Counted from the stretch's first letter, positions 9,034-18,802 are shown. The stretch: DNA of 64,000 nt from JALORV01 sp963791235 (GCA_963791235.1 CAWBRW010000029.1:1-64000), one strand, 5' to 3'. Notes: generated by a model from the letters alone, not told the origin. A program made the numbers and translations.

Positions 9034-10254
9034 ATGAGCCAAGACACAACCCGTCAGTTGCATGCTTGGATGCGTGATCACGAGTCGGAGATGATCGAGT
9101 TTCTCCGGCGGATCGTGAACATGGACACCGCCACCGAGAACATGGACGGCGTCGAAGCGCTGGCAAGGCTCATGGCTGACACGATGAAGCAGATCGGCTT
9201 CTCGGTCGAAAGACGCGACGCGATCAGACCTCCCCTTGAGTGGGTAAATAAGGGCTTTCTTGGTGATCGCGGGTGTCCCGGCATCGCACCCAGTGTCTTG
9301 TGCCGGTTAGGTGGTGGGAAGGGCAAGGGCCGCTTGCTCATGATGGCCCATCTAGACACGGCATTTCCGCCGGGAGACGTGCTAACAAATCCCTTCAGGA
9401 TCTCGCAAGGGCGGGCATACGGGACGGCTGTTGCAGACATGAAAGGCGGAGTTGCTGGAATTGTTTTCGCCTGCCGCGCCCTGATCGAAACCGGCATTGC
9501 GCGACCAGCTGAGATCACGGTCCTGTATGACACCGACGAGCAGGCAGGGAGTACATGGTCGCGGCCTCTGATCGAGGAGGAAGCCCGCAAGGCAGACTGG
9601 GGCTTGGTGACCGAACCGGGTCGCGTGGGTGGCCAGGTTGTCGGCCAACGCGCTGGCCTCGCCATGGCCGAATTGGTCGTTGAAGGCGTGGAGGCGCACC
9701 TCGGGACTGGGTTTCGTGAGGGACGCAGCGCTATCGAAGCGCTCTGCAGAAAGGTCATTGCGCTTCACCGGCTACATGACCCGGATAACGGCGTCCTCCT
9801 AAATGTTGGGGAGTTTCACGGAGGGACCCGCCGGAATCTATATGCCGGCCGCGCCGTCGCCCGTATGGACATCCGAGTCGTAGATGCGCCAACTTGGGAG
9901 CGCGTCCGGCGCGACATCGAGTCAATCGCCGCAGCGGACGATCTCCCTGGAACGCGCGCCACACTCAATCTTTGGCAGCATCGTCCTCCCATGCCTTGGA
10001 CGCCTGAGACTGACCGAATGGCTGCTCTAGTAACAGCGGCAGGCGAAGCAATGGGAACAAGAATTCCGACGATACCGACGATGGGCGGGTCGGATGCGAA
10101 TCTGATTGCAAACCTGGGAGTGCCGGCGTTGTGCGGCCTTGGACCGGTCGGCGGAGCCATGATGACCAGAGACGAGTACATCGAACTGCCGACGCTGACC
10201 GAGCGTGCGGCATTGGTCGCGGCGCTAGCTCATGAATTGAGCGTGAGCGCGTAA
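9034..10254 (+). CDS. M20-family metallopeptidase (glutamate carboxypeptidase-like)
   Basis: This 406-residue protein matches the M20A carboxypeptidase G2/ArgE group: MMAHLDTAF (H106/D108), AVADMKGG (D135), YDTDEQAGS (E169/Q170), VTEPG (E194) and a dimerisation domain. It has no signal peptide and so should act in the cytosol on the imported substrate. Two ligand sites deviate. The second Glu of the usual E-E pair is Gln170, and the late GxxH site reads GGAMMTRDEY, with Met in place of His. It starts 12 bases after the DppF-type gene and is co-transcribed with it. It probably cleaves an amide or peptide bond, or has lost one metal site. Confidence 0.85.
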   Translation: MSQDTTRQLHAWMRDHESEMIEFLRRIVNMDTATENMDGVEALARLMADTMKQIGFSVERRDAIRPPLEWVNKGFLGDRGCPGIAPSVLCRLGGGKGKGRLLMMAHLDTAFPPGDVLTNPFRISQGRAYGTAVADMKGGVAGIVFACRALIETGIARPAEITVLYDTDEQAGSTWSRPLIEEEARKADWGLVTEPGRVGGQVVGQRAGLAMAELVVEGVEAHLGTGFREGRSAIEALCRKVIALHRLHDPDNGVLLNVGEFHGGTRRNLYAGRAVARMDIRVVDAPTWERVRRDIESIAAADDLPGTRATLNLWQHRPPMPWTPETDRMAALVTAAGEAMGTRIPTIPTMGGSDANLIANLGVPALCGLGPVGGAMMTRDEYIELPTLTERAALVAALAHELSVSA

Positions 10255-10284
10255 GCAGCCTCCGCGAACAGAAGCGACATACAG

Positions 10285-11661
10285 ATGGACGAGACGCGGA
10301 GACTGGCTTCAGTTCGTGGCCGACTTCCGCTTGGAACACTGTCCGCCCGAGGTCATTCACCAAGCGAAGCGGTGTGTCGTAGAGACGGTCGGTTGTGCAC
10401 TCGCCGGGGTGCGTACACCACTCGCTCGGGCTGCTCTAGACGTTTTGCAGACAATGGGCGAGGGAGGTTGCTCCAGTGTCGTTGGCAGCGGACGACGGGC
10501 CGCGCCCGACCGAGCAGCTTTCATCAATGGTGTCGCAGCCAACGCCCTCGACTACGACGGCGGAGTCGTGCTGCAAGGACACTATGGCGGAACGGTGGTC
10601 TTTTCCGCGCTTGCGGTGGCAGAACTCGTTGACGCGACTGGGCGCGAGTTTCTCGAGGCCATCATCGCCGCTTACGAGGTGACGACACGCATCGGCGTCG
10701 CGATTCGTCCTTCGCTCGAGCACCGCAGACTTGTTGCCGGTTACGGTCCGCATCAAGGCTTTGCCGCGGTGGTCACGGCAGGGCGACTTCTCAAACTCGA
10801 CGTCGAGCGCCTGGTACACGCCTTCGGGATCTACGGGGCGTCGCCCCGGTCCGAGCGCGATGCAATGGAACTGGCGAAACCGGCCTCTGACATGGACGAA
10901 AGACATGGTCGCGTGGCCGTCGGTGTCTGGGATCAACGCGGTAATGCTTGCGAAGTCCGGGTTTCTCGGCCCGCGCACAATCATGGAGGGCGAACGGGGA
11001 TTCTGGCGCATGGCAGCGTCGGACCAGTTCAACCCGGACGCACTGCTCGATGGGCTAGGCTCCCGCTTCGACATCATGCGCTTGTACTTCAAAGCCTATC
11101 CGACGTGTCGGTGGAACCAGGCTCCGATAGATGCGCTTCGGCAGATCCTGGCTCGCCGTCAGTGGAGCGATGCGGACGTTGTGGAGGTCGAGGTTGGAGT
11201 TGCGCGCGCGCTTCTCGACCAGCACTTCGACGACTACGAACGCACAACTTGGTGGATGCGCAGTTCAGTCTGCCGTATGCACTCGCTGTAATTCTTCAGG
11301 GCCAGTCAGCAGGTCCTCGATGGTATGAACCGGCGCTGTTTGATTCGCCCGCCATGGCCGGGAGCATGCGGAAAGTGAAACTTCGCTTCGACGAGGAAAT
11401 TGAGGAGTTGTTTTTCGCCAAGCGGCTTGTCGCGGCCAAAGTGAAAGTAATAGGGTTGGATGGAGCGACGAGAACGCTCGCGTTGACCATCCTCATGGCG
11501 ATGCCGAGAATCCCCTTACGGATGAAGAGTTGGACGACAAGTATTGCGCGCTCGCAGAAATCAGCTTGCCTCGAAAGCAAGCCGAACTTCTCTTGCAGAG
11601 TATTCGGGAGCTAGAACGTCTCCCGAAGGCAGCAGAAATTGGGACCTTAGCTCTGGGGTGA
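10285..11661 (+). CDS. MmgE/PrpD-family protein, frameshifted
   Basis: The protein body is clear across three frames. The N-terminal part has VIHQAKRCVVETVGCALAG, AAFINGVAANALDYD and AGYGPHQGFAAV. The middle has GINAVMLAKSGFLGPRTIME. The C-terminal part has NLVDAQFSLPYALAVILQG and DEELDDKYCALAEISLP, ending at TGA 11659-11661. Breaks are near 10845 (extra C in a C run), 11245 and 11488 (a base lost in each). A fourth may lie near 10297, which would link ATG 10285 to the family start; otherwise GTG 10316 is used. Relatives include 2-methylcitrate dehydratase, but many act on other small acids. It is the last gene of the importer operon, and its substrate is unknown. Confidence 0.78.
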
Positions 11662-12119
11662 CCACCTAGCAGCGGCTGCCGCGGAAGCCCAAGCGCACTT
11701 TTCGTGCTTAACTCTGAGCAAGTCGAACGTTTGGGTTGTGATCAATGCTTTACGGAGTCACTGATTTAAAGGGATTTGTTGCGCGTGCGAAACTTTGACG
11801 ATGCGCAAGGTGCACATCGCCAGAGTTATCGCAAACGCATCAACCTAGCAGCGACGGATGCATGGCGACCAAACAATCACAACCAAAACGGCTCGTTTCT
11901 TCAGAGTTATCGCGACCGCTGCTAAGGCGCACCCTTAGCCGGTCGGACCAAATGTGTTGAAGTTCGCACCGAGCTGACGCGCTTGATCGCCTCCGCGTGA
12001 CACTTGATGAGCCCCAAGTATTCAATGCCGAGGGGCGCTCAGTAAAGTCCGTGTAATAGCAAAGTCGAGGTCAGCGCAGGACAACTAACTGGGTCAATTC
12101 AGAGTCACACTTAACCGAG
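11662..12119. other. Intergenic stretch without a convincing gene
   Basis: These 458 bases are less GC-rich than their surroundings. I see no coding frame with protein character. CAGAGTTATCGC occurs twice (about 11822 and 11903). A segment near 11777-11800 (GTTGCGC, then AACTTTGACG) resembles the repeat found on either side of the TOMM cluster. The stretch may be eroded mobile DNA, but no transposase remains. Confidence 0.35.
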
Positions 12120-13127
12120 CTATCTCCGGCAGGCCACTCGAAACGCCGCTATGTTCGCGCGCTGCGCTTGATTCGCGAGGAATAACCGCATCTTTCGGTC
12201 ATCAAGAGTGCTGGCAATCTCACGCAGTTGCGGCGCAATTTCCCGGAGCTTCTCCTCCACCTCGCGCGCCCTGGGTTCCTTTCGGGCGAAATCCTTGGCG
12301 TTACTCTCAATCGCATCGGCGACTTTGAGCAAGCGAAGCGCACTTACCGGATGCGTGGCCTCCTCTTGAAGATGCGTCTCGTATTCGGCCACAGATGCAA
12401 AGTCGCCCGGACTGACTTCCAAGCGAGACGCAAGCAGGAAGAAGTACGCCAGCGCTATGGGAGGTACACCCACACGGCGCATCACTTCCAATCCGAACCT
12501 GTCCGCCTCGATTTCCTGCTGTTGCGCCTGTTCGGCCGTTATCGTGCTGTAGCCCTGATGCTGATACATCACGTGTGCGTATTCATGCGCTGTCACAAAG
12601 AGCAGGTTTGATTTCAGACTATTCATCGCCGCTTGGTAAACGCCTGGATCCGTCGGGGCACTGGGAGGCACGCCCAATGTGTCGAGTGGAGATCCACCGA
12701 CGGCGTCGCTCTTAAAGCGAAGGACCGCGGCATAGTCGGACACAGTGCCCTGACTGCACTTCTTCATTTCGTAGTACTCAAACGCAACCGCCATATCGTC
12801 CAAGAATTTCACTGATGCGATTGGTACGACGACTTCTCGCGCCGCTGGGTCGGAAAAGAATTCCAAGGGGCTGCGCGTCAAACCTACAATCGGTAGGCTC
12901 AGCGTTACCGAAGCGCCCTCTTGCCGCTCACTCGGCGTGAGACTCGCGAGAATATTGCGCTCCCACATCAAGCGAAGGTTCGGCGCATAGGTGCGGCCGG
13001 CTTCCTGCAGCTCCTGCTTCGAGTACAAGCGCGAAACATCCTGAGCCTGCACTCCTGCACAAAGTTGCGTCAGACCTAACAGCAGCAACGCAAGCATCTC
13101 GATCGACTGCCTGGCTTTCCGATTCAT
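12120..13127 (-). CDS. Exported HExxH metallopeptidase, M48-like
   Basis: A signal peptide (MLALLLLGLTQLCAGVQAQ, cleavage near residue 29) precedes a mature domain of about 305 residues. LFVTAHEYAHVMYQHQG gives HExxH (H181, E182, H185). EIEADRFGLEVM twenty residues later supplies the third zinc ligand (E205) and the ExxxD of gluzincins such as M48. A C-terminal helical tail follows. The protein should be a periplasmic zinc peptidase or a quality-control protein. The start has a strong GGGGAGAGG ribosome site. It is the last of three leftward genes that all encode exported proteins, 120 bases after the Trypco2-like gene. It does not match HtpX/BepA closely enough to name. Confidence 0.8.
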   Translation of the reverse strand: MNRKARQSIEMLALLLLGLTQLCAGVQAQDVSRLYSKQELQEAGRTYAPNLRLMWERNILASLTPSERQEGASVTLSLPIVGLTRSPLEFFSDPAAREVVVPIASVKFLDDMAVAFEYYEMKKCSQGTVSDYAAVLRFKSDAVGGSPLDTLGVPPSAPTDPGVYQAAMNSLKSNLLFVTAHEYAHVMYQHQGYSTITAEQAQQQEIEADRFGLEVMRRVGVPPIALAYFFLLASRLEVSPGDFASVAEYETHLQEEATHPVSALRLLKVADAIESNAKDFARKEPRAREVEEKLREIAPQLREIASTLDDRKMRLFLANQAQRANIAAFRVACRR

Positions 13128-13247
13128 GTCCTCTCCCCGAGCGGCGCCTCACGGTCGCGGTTTGTGGAACGACACCCCCACTCCTGCAGAATTCGCGGTC
13201 GTGGACGCCGCCTAGCAGGACTGAGAGTGAGTCCGCGACTCATGAAA

Positions 13248-13862
13248 TCAGCGACCCGGCTGTACAGAAAATGTCAACGCAATCGTGTTTACGTCAGCCG
13301 AGGTGACAGATGCGCCTCCGCCCACCGAGATGACGACAAACTTCAACTGGCCCGTCGGCCCGACGGTCTGTGTAACGCCAAACTTCACAGTGATCACGAC
13401 TTTTCGAGGATCGAGTTTTGGTTCGCCCGCCAGTCCCTTGATCAGCGCGCGTCGTGTGTCGACAATCGCCTCCGTCAGCCCAAAGTTCTTCGTCTCTGTC
13501 GCGCTCAATGCTCTCCCGGGTTCCGGCGGGACCAGTTCAACATATAGCGTTGAACTGTCTTCTGCCTTTCGACTTCCTCCGCCCCCCACCTCCAGTCCGA
13601 AGGCCGGAACGCCGATGGCTACCTTCCCATTCGCGTCGACCGTCCGCGACACGACCAACGTAGCCTCGACCTTCTCGAGCCTGAGGTCCAGAGCGGCCGC
13701 GGGCGCATTTTGAGCAGCTGCGAGTTCGCGCTTCACCTGCGCGATTACCTCGGCAATCGGAAACACGGGCGCCGACTGAGCTTGTACGGCGGTCGAGCAG
13801 TTGGACGCAGCCATACACAAGCTGGCTGCGAGGAGGAATCTTCTCAACAAGGGCGCATGCAT
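13248..13862 (-). CDS. Exported protein with two Trypco2-like domains
   Basis: The chosen start (ATG at 13862, GGAG site five bases upstream) gives 204 residues with a signal peptide (LLRRFLLAASLCMAASNC, cleavage near VQAQ). The mature part is an internal duplication. Residues 34-110 read FPIAEVIAQVKRELAAAQ, then RLEKVEATLVVSRTVDANGK, then a beta-rich GVPAFGLEVGGGG stretch. Residues 125-203 repeat the pattern (FGLTEAIVDTRRALIKGL, VITVKFGVTQTVGPTGQL, VVISVGGGASV). Helix, long amphipathic strand, then a Gly-rich strand is the Trypco2 (trypsin co-occurring domain 2) layout; the assignment is by pattern only. Such domains usually partner trypsin-like or conflict-system proteins, and an exported tandem version beside a peptidase is unusual. 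Confidence 0.65.
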   Translation of the reverse strand: MHAPLLRRFLLAASLCMAASNCSTAVQAQSAPVFPIAEVIAQVKRELAAAQNAPAAALDLRLEKVEATLVVSRTVDANGKVAIGVPAFGLEVGGGGSRKAEDSSTLYVELVPPEPGRALSATETKNFGLTEAIVDTRRALIKGLAGEPKLDPRKVVITVKFGVTQTVGPTGQLKFVVISVGGGASVTSADVNTIALTFSVQPGR

Positions 13863-13914
13863 TTGAGCTCCGTGATGCGAAGGCGACCGCGAGTCAACCT
13901 CGAGCAGTGCGTGA

Positions 13915-14643
13915 TCAGAAGGCCATGCACCCGCTTGGTCCACAGGCGCCAAGACCTGGCGCGCTAAATGTGCCGCCACCGTGATCAAACACTCGAGGCA
14001 AGTCCATCGGGGTTGAATGCTTCTTCTGCTGCGGCTGCGGCTGCGCGGCAGCCGCGTTCACCGCACTCCAGCACATCGGTGACACTCCACTGGCCATGCT
14101 CTGCAGCACCTGAAGCATTGGGCTCGGATCGTTCGTCGCCAGCATCCACCGGGTCGCTTTCATCGCAGGCCCCGCGTGGGCGGCCATTAGATCAAGCTCC
14201 GCGGCTGAGCACGACGCGCGCACCCGCGGCTTATCGGACTGGTTGAGCGCAAGCCAGCAATCTACTGACACCGATTCCTCCAACTCAGCGAACGCGAGAA
14301 AGGTCATGTCGAGGTTCCCAGCCAGCGCTGAGGAAATGATCTTCCGATACAGCTTTACCGCGAGATCGCGCTCGCTGGATGAGCACCGCGTACGCGCGGG
14401 CTGCTCTCGGTCTAGCGCCGTCCGGCATGGCTTCGAAAGTCCCGTTTCCATTTGGTGAGTCAAGGTGATGAAGCGCTCCGTGCTGTCATTGACGAGCGCC
14501 TGCAGCGCACGATCTGTGTATTGGGCGGCAAGAGCGTTGTCCGCTTCCGAGCAGCCGGCGGGAAGCAGGGCAGCCGCCGGTACGCTCCAAGCAACTGTGA
14601 CGATGCCAGCGAACCACCATCCAAAGCATCTGCGCGCGACCAT
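13915..14643 (-). CDS. Exported protein with three Cys-flanked helical repeats
   Basis: This 242-residue protein has a signal peptide (cleavage near PAAA, residue 25) and three related units. Each opens with Cys-Ser and closes with Cys followed by Trp/Arg-x-Ala-Leu/Val: residues 31-73, 87-129 and 145-191. The Cys-Cys spacing is 42, 42 and 46. The units look helical and could each be closed by a disulfide in the periplasm. The tail is Gln/Pro-rich and ends in GACGPSGCMAF. The GGAGG site fixes the start. It is first of three leftward genes, 52 bases before the Trypco2-like gene, so it probably works with that protein and the peptidase. I recognise no family. Confidence 0.7.
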   Translation of the reverse strand: MVARRCFGWWFAGIVTVAWSVPAAALLPAGCSEADNALAAQYTDRALQALVNDSTERFITLTHQMETGLSKPCRTALDREQPARTRCSSSERDLAVKLYRKIISSALAGNLDMTFLAFAELEESVSVDCWLALNQSDKPRVRASCSAAELDLMAAHAGPAMKATRWMLATNDPSPMLQVLQSMASGVSPMCWSAVNAAAAQPQPQQKKHSTPMDLPRVFDHGGGTFSAPGLGACGPSGCMAF

Positions 14644-14900
14644 TACACCTCCTCATCAGGAGACAAAAAGCCACCTCGTTTTCAAACTAGGTCGGCAGCC
14701 GCGCCGACCTATGACCCTGGTCAATCGGTGGGACTGGGATCCCGTGATCTAGTCTTCACGGGCAAGCAACGGGCGGCGAAGCGCACCGCCCACTTAGATT
14801 GCGTTCAGAGAGAAGTTGGCGCGTCGTTTTCGGCCAACGGGCGACGCGGGGTCAAATGCGCATCACTCCGGGCAGCGTGTGCAGAACAACGTCCGCCTTG

Positions 14901-15146
14901 TTAGTGACTTCGACCTCGTCTTCGCCGAGGCGCGCGCAACTGCCGCCACAGCTTGAGCACCACCAGCAACAGCGGTGCCGCATGCATGGCCAGGTCGAAG
15001 ATGTCGAGCGGGCGTACCAGCGCACCCTGGACCAGCAGGCGCAGTTTCTCGACCAGATGGGGCTCGGGCGTGATCGGCGCAATGGCCATCCAAGCCGCCA
15101 ACAGCAGCAACCAGATCCACGGCAAGCGGTCGAGCCAGCTCAGCAT
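14901..15146 (-). CDS. Small two-helix membrane protein
   Basis: From the internal start at 15146 the protein has 81 residues: MLSWLDRLPWIWLLLLAAWM (first helix), then EPHLVEKLRLLVQGALVRPLD, then a second helix AAPLLLVVLKLWRQL and an Arg-rich tail. The PEPHL and RPLDIFDL segments are recognisable in short proteins that databases often label, without evidence, as RND transporter. The longer open frame to 15263 adds an unlikely Arg/Thr-rich extension. It lies downstream of the SagB-type gene in the same direction, but the 344-base gap makes membership of that operon doubtful. Confidence 0.6.
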   Translation of the reverse strand: MLSWLDRLPWIWLLLLAAWMAIAPITPEPHLVEKLRLLVQGALVRPLDIFDLAMHAAPLLLVVLKLWRQLRAPRRRRGRSH

Positions 15147-15490
15147 CGCTGGACACGCGCGAGTCGGAAGCGGCATTGCCAACGGGCTGCCGGTCGGGCG
15201 GGTGGCGTTTCGATCTTCATGTGCTGTTCCTGCGCGGCGGTCACCACGAGCCGAAGCTGACAATAGGCGCTCGGTGCGACGTATGCGGATTCAGTAAGCC
15301 TGACCGAGGAGTAGGGGGTACCAATTACTCTGACGCAAGCCCTGATCGTCGAGTGACGCGTTGGTCGCCTAGTTGCTGTTTTCCCTGCGTTCAGCGTTGC
15401 ACCAACTTTGACGCCCTACAAGGTTCTTGCATCTATTCCGCGAACCTACAAGGGCCCTTTTGCGCTGCCAGCGGCCCGCGCCCGTCTTTG
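15147..15490. other. Gap downstream of the RiPP cluster
   Basis: There is no convincing gene here. It holds the left copy of a ~30-base repeat (15391-15420) and, just to its right, an inverted pair AGGTTC/GAACCT (about 15421-15452) next to the palindrome AAGGGCCCTT. Read leftward, these could form a weak transcription end for the RiPP operon, but no T-tract follows. Confidence 0.35.
15391..15420 (+). repeat. Direct repeat flanking the TOMM cluster, left copy
   Basis: TCAGCGTTGC followed by ACCAACTTTGACGCCCTACA recurs at 19461-19491 as TCAGCGTTGC followed by GCCCAACTTTGACGCCTTACA. The alignment has one indel and two mismatches over 31 columns. Both copies have the same orientation, and the pair brackets all three RiPP genes. 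Confidence 0.6.
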
Positions 15491-16293
15491 TCAGAACCGA
15501 CGCACCGCCTGATCGGCCTGGCTCGGCTGGCGCGATTCCAGGCGGTCGGCGACTTCGCTGTGGCCTAGCGCGATGCCGTACAGCACGAGCTCGCGGTCCG
15601 GGTCGAGTTTCAGCAGCGCCATCACGTCTTCGTCGAAGAAGCCGCCCAGGTTCAGCGATGCCAGGCCGAGACCAGCCGCGCACAGGTTGATGTTCTGCGC
15701 GACATGCCCGGCTTCGAGCATGATGTAGCGGTAGCCGCGGTCGTCGTACTTCCATAGCGAGCGCTCGACCACCGCGGTGATCACGACGATCGCCGCGGCC
15801 TGCACCAGGTAAGGCTGGCCGAGGAACATCTCCGAGCCGAGGTGAGCGGGCAGCGCATCCGGTCGCACCACTTCCAGGCGGTGTCCGAGCGGCACGTAGT
15901 GATAGACACCACCTCGAGGCTCTGTACACGCTGCGCCAACACATACAACTCGAGCGGGTACAGGCCGCCGCCTGACGGCACCGGGCGTACACAGAACTCG
16001 CCCCATAGCTCGACGTGCTCCAGGACACCGTATCCCGCGTGCAGCGCCGTGCCGAGTTCGGCACGGTCGATAGGAGCCGGCGCGAAGCGACGGCAGCTCG
16101 ACCGCCGCGCCAGCGCGCTGGCGAGCGACATTTCAGGCAAGGTCGGCGGTTCCAGCTCGAGACAGGCCGCGTCGAAGTCCTCCTTGAAGGCTGGCGTTTC
16201 GCGTGTCGGCTCGTTCAGGCCGTGCATGTTGAAGGGCCAGCGCGAGGTGCGCCGGTGGTAGGCCCAGGCGACGGGGTGGTCGTGGCGAAACAT
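15491..16293 (-). CDS. SagB-type FMN dehydrogenase of a TOMM cluster, frameshifted
   Basis: SagB enzymes oxidise thiazoline/oxazoline rings, made by the YcaO complex on a precursor peptide, to thiazoles/oxazoles using FMN. The nitroreductase-like pattern is complete across two frames: RRSSCRRFAPAPIDRAEL, VPSGGGLYPLELYVLAQ, then GGVYHYVPLGHRLE, KYDDRGYRYIMLEAGHVAQN and ELVLYGIALG. Near 15915 one G is missing from a G run (LEG GVYHY becomes LEVVSITT). Restoring it gives about 267 residues. The start ATG at 16293 has a GAGGAG site and is 10 bases after the YcaO gene stop. It is the last gene of the A-CD-B ordered cluster. Confidence 0.85.
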
Positions 16294-16303
16294 GCGGGTC
16301 TCC

Positions 16304-18773
16304 TCAGGCAATCGGGTGGGGCAGCGGGTTGAGCACGCCCGCGTCGACCGGTCGCGGCTGCACACCCACGCGCCCCGGCCAGTCGAGGGCTCGCGGCCCC
16401 CCAAGGCGGGCTTCGTGGTGCCCAAACCAGATCGGCAGGAACCCCGGCAGCACCGCTCGGGCCGTGAACAGGTGCAGCGGCTCCAGGTCGCGCGGTGTGA
16501 GGTTTACGTAGACGACTTCCTGTCCGGCCGTGCGGAAGTGATCGAGCAGCGCAGCCAATGCGGCTGCGGAGGACTTCGAGACAACCGGCGGCCATTCGGC
16601 GCGCTTGCCGTCGAGAAACTCGAAGGCAGCGGCCATCGCTGGATCGGCATATAGCAGCGCGTGGTCCTCCAGGCTCGTCACACGGGACGGATCCGCAACC
16701 AGTTCGGCTATGCGCGCCGCATCGCGCGTGCGGCAGCGTTCGCGGAAGGCGGGACGTACCTGGCCCACTCTCCAGAGCCGCCGAGCGGGCGGCAGTGGCG
16801 ACGTCAAGGTCGGCGCCCATGCCAACCGTTGCGAACGGGCCACCATAGCCGTTGCGCTGGAAGGCAACGCTCAGAAAGACGGCGACCGGGTGATCGGTGG
16901 GCAGGCGGTACAGGGCCAGATCGACGCCGCGGCGCCGGTAGGCCTGGGCGAGCCGGCGCACATCGGCGTCGGGATGCTTAAGAGCTTCGTAACGTCGGCC
17001 CGGCAGGCGATGCAGCCAGGCCAGCAGCACCGCATCGCGCTCGATGACTTCGTAGATCGCGCCGAGCACAGCGGCGATCAAGGTTGGACCGGCGGCCAGT
17101 CCGTTGGAAGTAATCGGGAACAGGTAGCTCGTCGGGACCGTGCGCCTGGTACTCCATGAAGACGGCGCTCGCCGGCAGCCACATCTCGTCGTCGCGCACG
17201 AGCGAGCGTCCCCGCACCCAGCGCAGCACCGAATCGTCGCGGTACGGCGCGTAGGGCAAGCTCGAGTACTGCTCTGGCCTATAAAGACCGAGGTCGGCCG
17301 GATGCAGGCTGCGGCCGTCGAGTTCACCGCGGCGCGCGAGCACCAGTTCCTGCGCGTCCCAGCATCCGCCCGAGTAGCGCTCCACCGCCTCACCCAGGCA
17401 CGAGGCCCAGGCCGCCTCTTGTGTCATGCCTTTGCCAGAGCAGGCGAGGTGCGTGTCCTTCACTTCCGACAGGAAACAGTGGTTCGCCAGCCGCGCGCGC
17501 CAGATCTGCGGCAGCGACGGCTCGGTGGTATCGCGCGCCAGTGCCGAGAAGTGCACGACGATGCCGCAGTGCTCGCTCACGAGTTGCGTGGCCTGTGACG
17601 GCAGCACGGGCGCGGCTGTCGTCGATGCTGCCGTCGGTGCCGCGATCAGCGCAGCAGCTGCGGGTGACTCACGTCTGAAGTTTTTTTTTGAGCAGACCGG
17701 GCAGAACGGCTTCACCAACACCGGATGAGTGCGGCTTTCGCCGAGCAAGGCGTCGAAGGCGAGCACCTTGTCGACCAGGGTCGGCTGATTCAGGCGTAGC
17801 AGCAGCTTCAGAGCTTCCAGCGCCAGCGCCGACGCCAGCTGCTGCGGCAGCGTGGGCAAAAGCGCACGTTCACCAAGCCTGGGCATGCGCGCGCGGTCGA
17901 GGTGTTCCTCATAGGCCATCGCCAGGTCGAAATCCGCTTCGGCGGCGAGCGCCCGCATGCGGTAGCACATCCAGCACGCGCTGCGCTCCGGCAGGTAGCA
18001 GCGGGCCGGCGAACGAACTGGTGGCGCGCAACTCGCTGAACAGCGCCGGCACGCCCAGCTCGAGGGCAGCGTGGTTAGCCCAGTGGTGGGCCGCCTGAAA
18101 GCCCCGGTCCCAGCAGACAATCAGAAGTCGGCAGCCTGGGCGAAGCTCTCGCACGCGCTCGCGGTGAGGTCGATGTCACCTGCGATGGTGACCTCGGCGC
18201 CAGCGGCGGCCAGCAGCCGCGCCACCGCTGCTTCTCGGCTGCCCTGCGTCGCGCGCGGATCGCGCACCGGGGTCAGGGTATGGTGCACGGCTTCGAAGGG
18301 AAAGGGGTCGGCCAGCACGAGGCGCCCGACGCCGGCATCGGCGAGCATCTGCGCGACATGCGCGCCATGCGCTTCCAGCCCGAAGATCGCGACCTGGGTG
18401 GCCGCTAGCGTGGCTCGTGCTGCATCCGCGCCCAGCCCGATCTCGTCGAGCAGCGCCGCGAAGGGTCGGTTCGGCGCTTCCTCGTCGCTCGGGACAACGA
18501 GCAGACCACCCCCTCGTCGACGAAGGTTTCGATCTGTTGATGCAGGCTCTCGGGTTTGTGATCGGGAAGCCGCGCCAGGATGTCGCTGAGCGAGAGCGGT
18601 TGGCGCAGTGCGACAAGCAACTCCACCAACACCTCGACGCTGTCGCCTGACAGTGCCAGCGCAACGAAGTCAGAGCGCAATTGGTAGCGTCCCGCCTCGA
18701 GCCGCACGATCTCCAGGCCCGGCGCGAGCCGATAGCGGGTGGTGGTCTGCACGTCAGGCTGCGGCGCCGGCAC
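16304..18773 (-). CDS. TOMM cyclodehydratase: leader-binding/E1-like/YcaO fusion, multiply frameshifted
   Basis: The inferred protein of about 820 residues has three parts. The N-terminal leader-binding domain reads YRLAPGLEIVRLEAGRYQL, later LSLSDILARLP. A ThiF/E1-like domain follows (VAIFGLEAHGAHVAQML, LIVCWDRGFQAAHHWANHA) with its two zinc Cys pairs, CWMC and CPVC. The YcaO domain has SGKGMTQEAAWASCLGEAVE, TSNGLAAGPT, EVIERDA and the Pro-rich end NPLPHPIA. It should bind the precursor leader and use ATP to turn Cys/Ser/Thr into azolines. Breaks near 18507, 18120, 18002, 17135 and 16772 each need about one base. An A9 run lies at 17681-17690. GTG 18773 is the most likely start, 29 bases after the precursor stop. 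Confidence 0.82.
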
Positions 18774-18802
18774 GGCGCGCCGCAACCGGGGAAAGCAGGC
18801 GA

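Noticed and set aside
15369..16064. 231-residue leftward open frame
   Set aside because: It is an alternative frame of the SagB gene with Arg/Ala-rich noise.
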